Shown here piece by piece: positions 46,753 through 55,552 of a DNA stretch of 64,000 nucleotides (its first letter is position 1; every line of letters starts with the position of its first letter). Location: the NCBI GenBank assembly GCA_965230515.1, contig OZ246007.1, positions 1,302,001 through 1,366,000 on the forward strand, in the 5' to 3' direction. The notes beneath the pieces were generated by a model. The model saw only the letters and a program-made list of their open reading frames with translations. It was not told where the DNA came from and did not search any database. The position numbers and the translations under genes were made by a program. This DNA comes from JAJFKB01 sp965230515 (GTDB lineage: Bacteria; Pseudomonadota; Gammaproteobacteria; Pseudomonadales; IMCC2047).

Positions 46753-46852
46753 GTTGACGATCGGCGGTATACTTTCTGCTGCACTTTCCATAGGCTCGCG
46801 CCTCCCAGGGGTTACCTGGCACTCTGTCCTGTGGAGCCCGGACTTTCCTCCG

Positions 46853-46929
46853 CACCACTTACTTTTATTCAATCCGACCCCGGTGAAATAACTCGAAATT
46901 CAGGGGTGATTCCGTAAAAGTAAGTGGTG
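46853..46929. repeat. 77-bp palindromic extension of helix P3 of rnpB
   Basis: Perfect 15-bp arms (CACCACTTACTTTTA at 46853-46867, TAAAAGTAAGTGGTG at 46915-46929) enclose an inner imperfect hairpin. In that hairpin AATC/GATT, ACCCC/GGGGT and TGAA/TTCA pair with two-base bulges. In E. coli the P3 region is only about half this length. The inner GGGGTCGGATTGA resembles the arm of the P12 element, suggesting a related mobile palindrome, although an elongated native P3 cannot be excluded. Confidence 0.6.
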
Positions 46930-46957
46930 AGGCGACTGTCCAGCCAACTCGACGCAA

Positions 46958-46986
46958 AGCATAGCCTGATTCAATCCCGTGAGCAA
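46958..46986 (-). promoter_or_regulatory. Sigma-70 promoter of rnpB
   Basis: On the minus strand TTGCTC (46981-46986), 17 bases, then TATGCT (46958-46963). The distance to the predicted 5' end of the RNA (about 46951) is 6-7 bases, as expected for a start site. Confidence 0.7.
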
Positions 46987-47087
46987 CCTTGTACTTCCTC
47001 GAACCGGCCACCTTTTCGGGACTTAGCCTCTCTTTAAATTCACAGCCCTGTTCAACCACTACTTCTTGACGTGCCTGGAAGCACCAA

Positions 47088-47945
47088 TCAGATCGGGGCC
47101 TCACTTAACCTGTCTTTAATCAGTAGTGCTTTCTGGTAAATTTCGTTCTTGTTTTTTCCCAGAATTTTTGCGGCTAACTTTGCGGCCTGTTTGAGTGGTA
47201 TTTCCGGTAACAGAATTTCGAGAACTCGAACCATCTCCTCGTCCACCTGATCTTGCGGGCCCTCTTGCTCCGCACCAGCCACCAAAACAACCATCTCTCC
47301 TCTTTGCTGATTGCTATCGGCAGCCAACCAGACTTCCAGCTCTTTGAGTGTTCCCTGATGTATGGTTTCATATGCCTTAGTGAGTTCTCGCGCTATAACG
47401 GCAATACGGTGTTCCCCAAACACACTAATCATATCAGTCACACTGTCACAAATTCTGTGGGGTGATTCATACATGATAATGGTTCGCGCCTCTTTTCTAA
47501 GCTTATTAAGCCTATCTACTCTGGCTTTGCTTTTTGCCGGCAGGAACCCTTCAAAAGCAAAGCGATCAGAAGCTAACCCTGATGCACAAAGCGCTGCCAC
47601 CAGAGCACAGGCACCCGGTACAGGAATAACCGGTATGGAGGCCGCACGCACGCGGTTGACCAACTGATAGCCCGGATCCGAAATTAATGGAGTGCCCGCA
47701 TCAGAGATCAAGGCAATGCGCTTCCCCTCTTTAAGCTGATCCAGCAACCAGTCACTTTGCGTACGCTCATTATGGTCATGGTAGGACCGCAAAGGCGTGT
47801 TAATCCCGAAATGCTGCAACAGTCTGGCACTGTGCCGGGTATCTTCGGCAGCCACCAGGTCAACCATAGCTAACACTTCCAGCGCCCTTGCGCTCATATC
47901 ACCCAAATTACCTATTGGGGTTGCAACGACATACAGCTCACTCAT
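47088..47945 (-). CDS. rsmI: 16S rRNA (cytidine1402-2'-O)-methyltransferase RsmI
   Basis: SAM-dependent tetrapyrrole-methylase-fold enzyme that 2'-O-methylates C1402 of 16S rRNA. It has 285 residues with YVVATPIGNLGDMSARALE at the start, AEDTRHSARLLQHFGI near 34-49, SDAGTPLISDPGYQLV near 80-95, the loop VPGACALVAALCASGL, and YESPHRICDSV. It is divergent from lpoA and lies upstream of rnpB in the same direction, with 135 bases between. Confidence 0.97.
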   Translation of the reverse strand: MSELYVVATPIGNLGDMSARALEVLAMVDLVAAEDTRHSARLLQHFGINTPLRSYHDHNERTQSDWLLDQLKEGKRIALISDAGTPLISDPGYQLVNRVRAASIPVIPVPGACALVAALCASGLASDRFAFEGFLPAKSKARVDRLNKLRKEARTIIMYESPHRICDSVTDMISVFGEHRIAVIARELTKAYETIHQGTLKELEVWLAADSNQQRGEMVVLVAGAEQEGPQDQVDEEMVRVLEILLPEIPLKQAAKLAAKILGKNKNEIYQKALLIKDRLSEAPI

Positions 47946-48043
47946 TCGGATTTACTCTAGTATTAGCACTTACTGGCCGGTGTAGGTTAAACTAGGGGCC
48001 GTTTTACACAGTGCAAAATAGGGCCAGGGCTGATCACCCTCAC

Positions 48044-49867
48044 ATGTTGAAATTAATTCGTTATCCAATCCCGCTACTTTTAGTATTGTACCAACTGTTA
48101 TTGGCTGGTTGCACGGGAACACCCACAAAAGATCCGGTTACCGAGCAGCTGACACCGGAGCAATCACTAAGCAAACTCTACACGCTCGCGCGAAGCAGCG
48201 GCTCTCCGGAGTCCGAGCAATACCGGTTAGAGGCTGCGGCCATTCTTATCTCGCTCGAGCGATTCAGTGAGGCTGAAACAGTTTTGGTTGGCATTTCCAC
48301 CGAACAATTACCGGCCCACCTCAAAACAAAACACGCAATGGCACGAGCGCAGGTTTCTTTGAGCCTCTACGAAGCCCAGGAAGCGCTCGACATTCTAGCT
48401 GGTATAGTTCCGAACCGGGAAAATATCAACTTAACACGCCAGTTGGCCCAGTTACGAGCAGAAGCTTACCGCATACTAAACCGCCCCATTGACAGCGCAA
48501 AAGCATTAGCCTCCATATCACATTTGATCCAGGAAAAAGCCGGTAAAAGCCATACCGAACAGTTATGGCGTATATTAATGCAGGCATCCGGCACACAATT
48601 GGCTGAGGCGACGAACGCACTGGACCGATCAACCATTAATGGCTGGCTGACACTGGCCCTGCTGGCAAAAAGTAATCAGAACAATCTCGACAACGAACTG
48701 GCTGCATTAAATCGATGGCTTGAGAAGTGGCCGGAACATCCGGCAGCCATCAATCTGCCCGAAGAGCTTCAGCTTTTAAATACTATTATTTCAAACCGCC
48801 CAAGCCACATCACCCTGCTTCTGCCATTAAACGGTAAAAACGGTGCCGTTGGCAGAGCGATCAAGGATGGTTTTCTTGCGGCCTACTATGATGCACTCAA
48901 CCAAAACAGCCAGACACCCAGGGTTGATGTTGTCGACACATCAACGACCACCAATTTCCTGTCTCTTTATCAGCAAACGCTTGAGCAGGGAAGCGAACTG
49001 ATCATTGGCCCCTTACAAAAAGAGAATGTACGGTTGCTTGCTTCCCTGCCCGAACTCGCAAAACCAACGCTAGCACTGAATTACCATGAGGCAGAGACAT
49101 CTACACGCAACCTGTACCAATTTGGTCTGTCTGCAGAAGACGAGGCCAAACAGGTTGCACAAGCCGCCAGACGAAAAGGGTTCAAGAACGCACTGGTGCT
49201 AACGCCAGATAGTGCGTGGGGCAGAAGAATTGCTCTTGCCTATGCCGCAGAGTGGCAGAATCTTGAAGGACAACTTCTGGAAACCCAGCATTTTGGAGAA
49301 GAGAACAACTATTCAAATGCAATAAAAGGTTTGCTGAACATAGACGAGAGCGAAAGAAGAGCCCAAAGACTACAGTCATTAACGCGGCAAAAACTCGAAT
49401 TCACACCCCAGCGTCGCAACGACATGGATTTTATATTCCTGGTCGCCGCCCCCAAACAGGCCCGGCAGATAAAACCAACTCTGGCGTTTCATTTTGCAGG
49501 CAATATTCCGGTCTTTGCCACTTCACATATCTTTTCAGGTAACGCCTCACCGCTACTGGACAGGGATTTGGAAGGAATTGTATTTTGTGAAATCCCCTGG
49601 ATGCTAGAGGATTACCAAAACAACCCAACCAGGCAGCAGGTCAATACCATTTGGCCTGCAACAGCGGGTCCGCTGGGCCGGCTTTACGCGCTAGGGGTAG
49701 ATAGCTATCACCTCTTTCCCCGTATCAGGCAATTGGCAATGCTGCCCAATGGCACACTGGATGGTGCAACAGGAAAGCTCACGCTCGACAGCAACGGACG
49801 TATCATACGCCGGTTAAGTTGGGCGAAAATCCGCAGAGGCCGCATAAGGCAACTGGCAATCCCATAA
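48044..49867 (+). CDS. lpoA: Penicillin-binding protein activator LpoA (lipoprotein)
   Basis: Outer-membrane lipoprotein that in E. coli activates the bifunctional synthase PBP1A. The signal peptide (MLKLIRYPIPLLLVLYQ) ends in the lipobox LLAGC. A TPR-like N-terminal half (about 30-240) is followed by a periplasmic-binding-protein-like domain from about 250 (HITLLLPLNGKNGAVGRAIKDG; IIGPLQKENVRLLA). I choose the ATG at 48044, since the upstream GTG at 48011 would bury the signal peptide. Length 607 residues. It heads lpoA-yraN-diaA-dolP. Confidence 0.92.
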   Translation: MLKLIRYPIPLLLVLYQLLLAGCTGTPTKDPVTEQLTPEQSLSKLYTLARSSGSPESEQYRLEAAAILISLERFSEAETVLVGISTEQLPAHLKTKHAMARAQVSLSLYEAQEALDILAGIVPNRENINLTRQLAQLRAEAYRILNRPIDSAKALASISHLIQEKAGKSHTEQLWRILMQASGTQLAEATNALDRSTINGWLTLALLAKSNQNNLDNELAALNRWLEKWPEHPAAINLPEELQLLNTIISNRPSHITLLLPLNGKNGAVGRAIKDGFLAAYYDALNQNSQTPRVDVVDTSTTTNFLSLYQQTLEQGSELIIGPLQKENVRLLASLPELAKPTLALNYHEAETSTRNLYQFGLSAEDEAKQVAQAARRKGFKNALVLTPDSAWGRRIALAYAAEWQNLEGQLLETQHFGEENNYSNAIKGLLNIDESERRAQRLQSLTRQKLEFTPQRRNDMDFIFLVAAPKQARQIKPTLAFHFAGNIPVFATSHIFSGNASPLLDRDLEGIVFCEIPWMLEDYQNNPTRQQVNTIWPATAGPLGRLYALGVDSYHLFPRIRQLAMLPNGTLDGATGKLTLDSNGRIIRRLSWAKIRRGRIRQLAIP

Positions 49868-49896
49868 TAGATTAGAGCAATGGCGAAGGAGCGCAC

Positions 49897-50307
49897 ATGG
49901 CAAAACCATTTACATCACTACACCCGTGGTCCAAAAACACTCCAGGTAAAACCGGCCAGGAAGCAGAAGAGCTGGCATTAGCCTATCTTAAAAAACAGGG
50001 CCTGAAACTGGTAGCACGCAATTTTAGCTGCCGCTCCGGGGAACTGGATTTGGTGATGCGGGACCAGGAAACCCTGGTTTTCGTTGAAGTCAGATATCGT
50101 CGTCAGCAACGATACGGATCAAGTGCAGAGACGATCACCCGGGAAAAGCAGCGCAAACTGATCAAAGCCGCTCAATACTTCCTCGCCAGACAACAAAAAA
50201 CAGCCTCTCCTGCCTGCCGTTTTGATGTAATGGCTGCTCGTCCGGATAACAACGATAAAACTTCCTTATATTTTGACTGGATCAAAAACGCATTTGATTT
50301 ACAATGA
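49897..50307 (+). CDS. yraN: YraN/UPF0102 family protein (predicted nuclease fold)
   Basis: Protein of 136 residues with an endonuclease-like fold common to Holliday junction resolvases and restriction enzymes. The family core is visible: GQEAEELALAYLKKQGLKLVARNFSCRSGELDLV, with Glu and Asp in GELDLV, then LVFVEVRYR (E-x-K-like site, with Arg in place of Lys). An AAGGAG sequence precedes the ATG. It lies 29 bases after lpoA. The 3' end precedes the diaA ATG by about 25 bases. Cellular role unsettled. Confidence 0.93.
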   Translation: MAKPFTSLHPWSKNTPGKTGQEAEELALAYLKKQGLKLVARNFSCRSGELDLVMRDQETLVFVEVRYRRQQRYGSSAETITREKQRKLIKAAQYFLARQQKTASPACRFDVMAARPDNNDKTSLYFDWIKNAFDLQ

Positions 50308-50332
50308 GCGCTTTGCATTAAAGGCAGTGAGA

Positions 50333-50923
50333 ATGGATTTGCAACAGCGTGTGCACGGCCACTTTATGGCCAGCATTGAAACAAAAGAAAACAGCGCGGA
50401 GTGTCTAACCACGCCCATCACAAAAGCAGCAGAGATCATCGTTGCCAGCCTGCTGAGTGGTGGCAAGGTATTAAGCTGTGGCAACGGTGGTTCGGCGGGA
50501 GATGCCCAGCATTTTTCATCAGAACTATTAAACCGCTTTGAACGAGAGCGTCCCAGTCTACCTGCAATTGCCCTGACAACCGACAGCTCAACACTTACCT
50601 CCATTGCGAACGACTATAGCTATAATGAGGTATTTTCCAAGCAGGTACACGCGCTGGGCCAGACCGGAGACATATTGCTGGCGATTTCAACCAGCGGTAA
50701 CTCGGCCAATGTGATTGAAGCCATTCATGCCGCGCATGACCGTGATATGCGGGTAGTTTCCCTCACCGGCAGAGATGGCGGTGACATGGCCAGCATTCGA
50801 CATGATATGGACGTTGAAATAAGAGTGCCCGCTGATGTCACCGCGAGAATTCAGGAGGTACATCTTCTGATCATTCACTGCCTGTGTGATCTCATAGACC
50901 ATCAGTTGTTTGGAGGAGAATAA
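50333..50923 (+). CDS. diaA: SIS-domain protein DiaA (GmhA-like)
   Basis: The 196-residue SIS protein belongs to the DiaA/GmhA family. DiaA forms a tetramer that binds DnaA and promotes ordered initiation at oriC; GmhA is sedoheptulose-7-phosphate isomerase. The sugar-phosphate motifs CGNGGSAGDAQHFSSELLNRFE and AISTSGNSANV are intact. The neighbours yraN and dolP and the exact 196-residue length favour DiaA. The start is the ATG at 50333; a longer frame from 50273 overlaps yraN. The stop abuts the dolP start. Confidence 0.88.
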   Translation: MDLQQRVHGHFMASIETKENSAECLTTPITKAAEIIVASLLSGGKVLSCGNGGSAGDAQHFSSELLNRFERERPSLPAIALTTDSSTLTSIANDYSYNEVFSKQVHALGQTGDILLAISTSGNSANVIEAIHAAHDRDMRVVSLTGRDGGDMASIRHDMDVEIRVPADVTARIQEVHLLIIHCLCDLIDHQLFGGE

Positions 50924-51496
50924 ATGTTTATTCGTGCACTGTATTTATTGGCGCTAGCTATCCTGCTGGGCGGATGCGGCACTATTGTCAGCAAAACCAC
51001 CGGGGAAGAACCGGTTGGAACCAACGAGAGCCAACGTAGTTTTGGCCGCTTTATCGATGACCAGCTTATTGAAACCTATGTGTCTGCAAATATTCTAAAA
51101 GCTGATGAGCGCTTTAAAACCTCACACATAAGTGCGACCAGCTACAACGGTATTGTACTGTTGGTTGGGCAAGTCCCTTCAGAACAGTTAAAACAGCTGG
51201 CAGCGAGCACAGCGAAACAGGTACGCAATGTTAGACGGGTGCACAATGAAATTAACGTTGCCGGCCCGATATCAATACCCGCGCGAACCAACGATTCCTG
51301 GCTAAAAACCAAAATCAAATCGCGGATGCTTGGCACCGAAGGCACCAACCCATTAAAAATCAAGGTGGTGGTCGAAAATGGCGTGGTTTTTTTAATGGGG
51401 CTGGTCAGCAAAGAGGAAGCTGACGCAGCTGTAGCCATTGCTCATAAAACCTATGGTGTACAGAAGATTGTTAAAGTATTTGAATACACCAATTAA
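50924..51496 (+). CDS. dolP: BON-domain outer-membrane lipoprotein DolP (YraP)
   Basis: Lipoprotein of 190 residues with signal peptide and lipobox LLGGC (Cys near 18). Two BON domains follow (about 45-115 and 120-190), with the repeated pattern NGIVLLVGQV and NGVVFLMGLV. In E. coli DolP supports outer-membrane integrity and influences BAM and amidase activation. GGAGGAGA precedes the ATG, which directly follows the diaA stop. Confidence 0.93.
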   Translation: MFIRALYLLALAILLGGCGTIVSKTTGEEPVGTNESQRSFGRFIDDQLIETYVSANILKADERFKTSHISATSYNGIVLLVGQVPSEQLKQLAASTAKQVRNVRRVHNEINVAGPISIPARTNDSWLKTKIKSRMLGTEGTNPLKIKVVVENGVVFLMGLVSKEEADAAVAIAHKTYGVQKIVKVFEYTN

Positions 51497-51524
51497 ACAC
51501 GGCAAAACGCAAGGCAACCAAAAT

Positions 51525-51542
51525 GCGCGTGTGAATGCGCGC
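51525..51542. terminator. Weak hairpin between convergent dolP and sspB
   Basis: GCGCG (51525-51529) and CGCGC (51538-51542) can pair, with a short T-run on the minus side. It lies in the 65-base gap between two convergent genes. The stem is short, so this is tentative. Confidence 0.3.
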
Positions 51543-51561
51543 GCCGCTGCTTGTAAAAAAG

Positions 51562-51993
51562 CTACTTGACGACTTTCAGGGTTGGCTTGGACGAGCCCGT
51601 TGGTTTTATAGGTGCTACTTCAGGCTTGTCGGTTACGCCATCCGAATCGCGACCTGGTGATTGTGGCCCCGAAGGCTCTGGCTCCCAGCCAAAGACCATC
51701 CCTTGACCGTTCTCCTTCGCATAAACCGCTGTCACAGCTTCCATCGGAATATAGACAGCCTGCGATTTACCTCCAAAACGTGCTTCAAACACCACCGCAT
51801 CATTAGATATTTCAAGAGAACGAACAGCTGCAGGGTTGATATTCAGGACAATCTGGCCATTCTTAATATACTGCTCAGGCACATCCACATGCTTCACACT
51901 GGCATCGACAACAATATAGGGCGTACATTGGTTATCAATGATCCAGTCATTCAAGGCACGCAGCAAATAGGCCCTACTTGGCGTCATTGACAT
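51562..51993 (-). CDS. sspB: ClpXP specificity-enhancing factor SspB
   Basis: Adaptor that delivers ssrA-tagged proteins to ClpXP. The 143 residues show the folded domain (about 1-110) with YLLRALNDWIIDNQCTPYIVV and NINPAAVRSLEI. A flexible linker follows, then the short C-terminal ClpX-binding tail, here KPTLKVVK. It lies 19 bases after sspA in the same operon. Confidence 0.95.
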   Translation of the reverse strand: MSMTPSRAYLLRALNDWIIDNQCTPYIVVDASVKHVDVPEQYIKNGQIVLNINPAAVRSLEISNDAVVFEARFGGKSQAVYIPMEAVTAVYAKENGQGMVFGWEPEPSGPQSPGRDSDGVTDKPEVAPIKPTGSSKPTLKVVK

Positions 51994-52012
51994 AATAAAC
52001 GTCCAGGCCGGG

Positions 52013-52636
52013 CTATGCGCGTAGTTCCTGTTCAGCCTCTGAAAGACTTTCCTTAAATGCGTCCCGGTCGAACAGTGATTCCATATAGGTCAGCATTGGC
52101 TTGACCTTTTTCTCGGGCAGGGATATTTCCAACTGAGGCAGGCGCCATAAAATAGGGGCGACACAGCAATCCACAATTGAAAAAGTATCACTCATAAAAA
52201 AGGGTTTTTCAGCAAAAATTGGTGCAATACTGATCAGACTCTCTTCCAACTCTTTACGAGCCTTATCGTGGCTGCCCCGACCATGCAGAATCTTGTCAAC
52301 CAGCGCACTCCAGTCTTTCTCAATTCTATGTATTAACAACCTGCTTTGAGCTCTGGCGACCGGATAAACCGGCAACAGCGGTGGGTGTGGAAATCGTTCA
52401 TCCAGATATTCCATCATCACATTTGGCTCATAGAGCACCAAATCACGATCTACCAGTGTGGGCAAGCTGTTGTAGGGATTCAGATCCGATAATTCTGTCG
52501 GCCTATTGCCCTTTTCAACCTCGATGACTTCAACAGCAACACCTTTTTCAGCCAATACGATACGCACCCGATGACTGTAATGATCATTGGCATCTGAATA
52601 AAAAATCATTGAAGATCGCTTAGCGACAACACCCAT
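52013..52636 (-). CDS. sspA: Stringent starvation protein A (GST fold)
   Basis: RNA polymerase-associated protein with a glutathione S-transferase fold and no GST activity, involved in starvation and acid response. It has 207 residues with FYSDANDHYSHRVRIVLAEKG at the N-terminal thioredoxin-like domain and the PHPP segment important for function (DERFPHPPLLPV). The start is the ATG at 52636, 7 bases after AGGAG; an earlier in-frame ATG adds two residues. Downstream of the pet terminator; sspB follows. Confidence 0.95.
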   Translation of the reverse strand: MGVVAKRSSMIFYSDANDHYSHRVRIVLAEKGVAVEVIEVEKGNRPTELSDLNPYNSLPTLVDRDLVLYEPNVMMEYLDERFPHPPLLPVYPVARAQSRLLIHRIEKDWSALVDKILHGRGSHDKARKELEESLISIAPIFAEKPFFMSDTFSIVDCCVAPILWRLPQLEISLPEKKVKPMLTYMESLFDRDAFKESLSEAEQELRA

Positions 52637-52724
52637 GAACAACTCCTGAGAAAAAACTTAAGATCTAGGCTTACTCTGCTGAACGTTCATCAATTGGCCC
52701 CTTCAGCAGAAGCGGTATATTACC

Positions 52725-52757
52725 AGAAAAAACGCGGCGCCGGGCCGCGTTTTTTCT
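52725..52757. terminator. Strong bidirectional terminator between petBC and sspA
   Basis: A 14-bp perfect stem (52725-52738 with 52744-52757) with GC core GCGGC and A/T runs on both sides encloses a 5-base loop. It follows the cytochrome bc1 operon on the minus strand. Confidence 0.9.
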
Positions 52758-52772
52758 CATTAACAATAATGA

Positions 52773-54782
52773 CTAGTGAATACCTTTCCAGTACTCCTTG
52801 TTCAGGAAATAGGCACACACTGACAACAGCAAGATGAACAACAATACATAAACACCAATACGCTTACGCTCGTCCGCCATCGGCTCTCCCATGTAGGCCA
52901 GGAAATTTACCAGATCGTAGACAACCTCGTCATACTGCTCCGCTGAAAGGCTACCCTGCTGGGTAATCTCGAAACTACCACAAGGATCACCCATCACGCC
53001 GTCACCAGTAAGCGGATCACGTTTGCCATCAGATGAACCTGGGGCGCACTCCTGCATACCCTGCAACTCCAAAAGCGCATGAGGCATACCTACATTAGGA
53101 AACGTTTTGTTGTTTACACCAAAGGGTCGCGCATCATCACGATAAAAAGTACGCATGTAGGTATACAACCAATCCGGCGAACGCACACGCGCCACCAGAG
53201 TCAAGTCCGGTGGTGCAGCACCAAACCAGTCTGAACCCTGCTTTTCGCTCATGGAGTTTTCCATCAGATCGCCAATTTTCTCAACCTTTTCATCGCCAAA
53301 CATCATGTACTTGAGCATCAGGTCATGTGGGATCTCAAGATCATCCGCAACCCGCTCATAGCGCGAGTATTTGGCCGAGTGGCATCCCATGCAATAGTTG
53401 ACAAAGGTTTTTGCACCCGATTGGAGCGATGCTTTATTGGAAAGATCCACTTCCATATGATCCAGTTTTGCACCAGATGAGGCTGCCACGGCTTTCAGCG
53501 GTACCGCTGTCAGCACTGCGATCACAGCAACAATCAACAGGAACTTAACCGTACCAATGCCTTTCATTACCAAACGCTCAGGCACAGGTTTTGTACCTTC
53601 CATTTTGGTCCAGAATGGCATCGCCAGGAAATAGACAAAGTAGATAATGGTGCAGATTACCGCTAAAGCAGCACGAGGACCACTTGGCGCCCAGGTACCT
53701 AACACACCCAATATCAGGAACGATACAATAAAGAGTAACAGCATCACTTTACTGATGGTACCTTTATAACGAATCGACTTCACAGGACTGCGATCCAACC
53801 AGGGCAGGAAGAACAAAATGACGATCGCTGCCGCCATCACAACAAATCCCCAGAAAGGATCAGGTACCGCCCGTAACATTGAATAGAATGGTGTGAAATA
53901 CCATACCGGTGCAATGTGTTCAGGAGTCTTCAGAAAGTTGGCATGCTCAAAGTTTGGAGCCTCAAGGAAGTAACCCCACATCTCCGGTGCAAAGAAAACA
54001 ATTGCAGCGAAAATAAACAGGAAGCCACAAACACCCACAATATCGTGTACCGAGTAATACGGGTGGAAAGGAATGCCGTCTTTGGGAATTCCGTTCTCAT
54101 CTTTGTTCTGCTTGATTTCGATGCCGTCCGGGTTATTAGAACCGACCTCATGCAGCGCAACGATGTGCACAAATACCAGCATCACCAACACCAAAGGCAC
54201 AGCAATAACATGCAATGAGAAGAAACGCGTCAGGGTAGCACCCGCGATTACGAAATCGCCCTGAATCCAAACCTGAAGGTCTTCACCGATTATCGGGATA
54301 GTACCAAATAGCGATACAATCACTTTCGCGCCCCAAAGTGACATTTGCCCCCAGGGCAGAACGTAACCCATGAAAGCTTCAGCCATCAATGCAACGTAAA
54401 TCACCATTCCGATCAACCACAGCAGTTCCCGTGGCTTGCGATATGAGCCATACATCATGCCACGCAACATGTGCAGATACACCACAGCAAAAAATGCCGA
54501 GGCACCGGTAGCATGCAGATAGCGTATTAACCAGCCCCATTCAACATCACGCATGATGTATTCAACGGAAGCAAAAGCGCCCTCTTCGGTCGCCTCATAA
54601 AACATGGTCAACCATACACCTGTCAGCAACTGGTTTACCAACACCAGCATGGCTAATGAACCAAAGAAATACCAAGTGTTAAAATTTTTCGGCGCGTAAT
54701 ATTTACTCAGGTGTTTTTCCCAGGTAGGAATAATGGGAATACGCGTGTTCACCCAATCCATCATTGAGGTTAACCAGTTCAT
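52773..54782 (-). CDS. petBC: Fused cytochrome b / cytochrome c1 of the bc1 complex
   Basis: Single open frame of 669 residues. Residues 1-405 are cytochrome b: eight helices, haem-ligand His pairs in LHATGASAFFAVVYLHML and the later LHVIAVPLVLVMLVFVHIVALHE, and PVWYF in place of PEWYF at the quinol site. From about Met406 a hydrophobic segment ending in KAVAAS resembles a signal peptide, then cytochrome c1 follows with haem motif CMGCH near 463, GMPHALL (axial Met) near 570 and a C-terminal anchor helix. Most gammaproteobacteria encode these separately. Bradyrhizobium fbcH is a known fused, post-translationally cleaved case. It overlaps petA by 4 bases. Confidence 0.93.
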   Translation of the reverse strand: MNWLTSMMDWVNTRIPIIPTWEKHLSKYYAPKNFNTWYFFGSLAMLVLVNQLLTGVWLTMFYEATEEGAFASVEYIMRDVEWGWLIRYLHATGASAFFAVVYLHMLRGMMYGSYRKPRELLWLIGMVIYVALMAEAFMGYVLPWGQMSLWGAKVIVSLFGTIPIIGEDLQVWIQGDFVIAGATLTRFFSLHVIAVPLVLVMLVFVHIVALHEVGSNNPDGIEIKQNKDENGIPKDGIPFHPYYSVHDIVGVCGFLFIFAAIVFFAPEMWGYFLEAPNFEHANFLKTPEHIAPVWYFTPFYSMLRAVPDPFWGFVVMAAAIVILFFLPWLDRSPVKSIRYKGTISKVMLLLFIVSFLILGVLGTWAPSGPRAALAVICTIIYFVYFLAMPFWTKMEGTKPVPERLVMKGIGTVKFLLIVAVIAVLTAVPLKAVAASSGAKLDHMEVDLSNKASLQSGAKTFVNYCMGCHSAKYSRYERVADDLEIPHDLMLKYMMFGDEKVEKIGDLMENSMSEKQGSDWFGAAPPDLTLVARVRSPDWLYTYMRTFYRDDARPFGVNNKTFPNVGMPHALLELQGMQECAPGSSDGKRDPLTGDGVMGDPCGSFEITQQGSLSAEQYDEVVYDLVNFLAYMGEPMADERKRIGVYVLLFILLLSVCAYFLNKEYWKGIH

Positions 54783-55378
54783 GAGGTAGCCTCCGGATCT
54801 TCACCAATAATAACTGCATCACCGTCAAAACGATGCGGCGGCACAGGTAGATTCGCACCAGCGGGAGCACCGCTATAAACGCGCCCTGCCAAATCAAATC
54901 TTGATCCATGACAGGCACAGAAGAAACCGCCAACCCATTCATCACCTAAATCTGCCGGAGCAACTTCGGGCCGATATTTGGGAGCACAACCCAAATGTGT
55001 ACATACCCCTTTCAGGATCAAAAATTCCGGATTGCTGGCGCGAGTATCGTTACGCGCGTAATCCGGTTGTTGATCCAGATTTTCAGAATCAGCATCTTTC
55101 AGATCATTTTTGGGTATCTTCTTCAATAAATCCAGCGCCTCATCAGAACGACGCACAATATAAATTGGCTGACGCCGCCACTCGACGGTTACCATCGCAC
55201 CCGACTCTAATTTCGAAATATTATATTTTACAGGTGCACCTGCAGCCCTGGCCTTGGCACTTGGCTGCCAGGCTGACAAAAAAGGTACCGCAACACCCAC
55301 AGCACCGGCTGCACCTACAGCAGAGGTGGCGCCAATCAAAAAGCGCCTCCGGCCGTTGTCTACGTTGTCGGACGTCAT
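54779..55378 (-). CDS. petA: Ubiquinol-cytochrome c reductase Rieske iron-sulfur subunit
   Basis: Carries the 2Fe-2S cluster that takes one electron from ubiquinol in the bc1 complex. Length 199 residues. A twin-arginine-type N-terminus (NGRRRFLIGATSAVGAAGAVGVAV) anchors it. Cluster motifs are CTHLGCAPKY and CACHGSRFDLAGRVYSGAPAG. The start is taken at the ATG at 55378, since the TTG at 55396 lies inside the GGGGAG ribosome-binding region. First gene of petA-petBC. Confidence 0.96.
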   Translation of the reverse strand: MTSDNVDNGRRRFLIGATSAVGAAGAVGVAVPFLSAWQPSAKARAAGAPVKYNISKLESGAMVTVEWRRQPIYIVRRSDEALDLLKKIPKNDLKDADSENLDQQPDYARNDTRASNPEFLILKGVCTHLGCAPKYRPEVAPADLGDEWVGGFFCACHGSRFDLAGRVYSGAPAGANLPVPPHRFDGDAVIIGEDPEATS

Positions 55379-55552
55379 AATTAATACACTCCCCAACTTG
55401 GAAAAGATGATTCAAATAGAACTAACACACAAACAGCCTCATGCGCTCAAGCTGTCCCCCAACAACTCCGAGCGAGGCTCGCGGTTATACCCACAAAAAA
55501 ACAGCCACAGATAATAATGAAATTGCCCCCTTGATACAAGGTGACACATACA

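Larger units (their letters stand above)
46489..46952 (-). ncRNA. rnpB: RNase P RNA (type A) with two palindromic insertions
   Basis: Catalytic RNA that matures tRNA 5' ends. Helix P1 pairs CGAGTTGGC (5') with GCCAACTCG (3'). The universal core is clear on the minus strand: GGAGGAAAGTCCGGGCTCC, AAAGTGCAGCAGAAAG, GGTAAGGGTGAAA, and the 3' block TAGATGAATGACTGTCCACG followed by ACAGAACCCGGCTTATAGG. The gene is about 465 bases, against 377 in E. coli. The excess lies in helix P3 (46853-46929) and helix P12 (46700-46752), each carrying a long perfect-armed palindrome. It sits between mraZ and rsmI, as in Pseudomonas. 5' and 3' ends are inferred from P1 pairing. Confidence 0.95.

Noticed and set aside
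46416..46917. Several open frames on both strands across 46416-47104
   Set aside because: They overlap the RNase P RNA gene, which explains the sequence fully. Such frames are a known source of false protein annotations.
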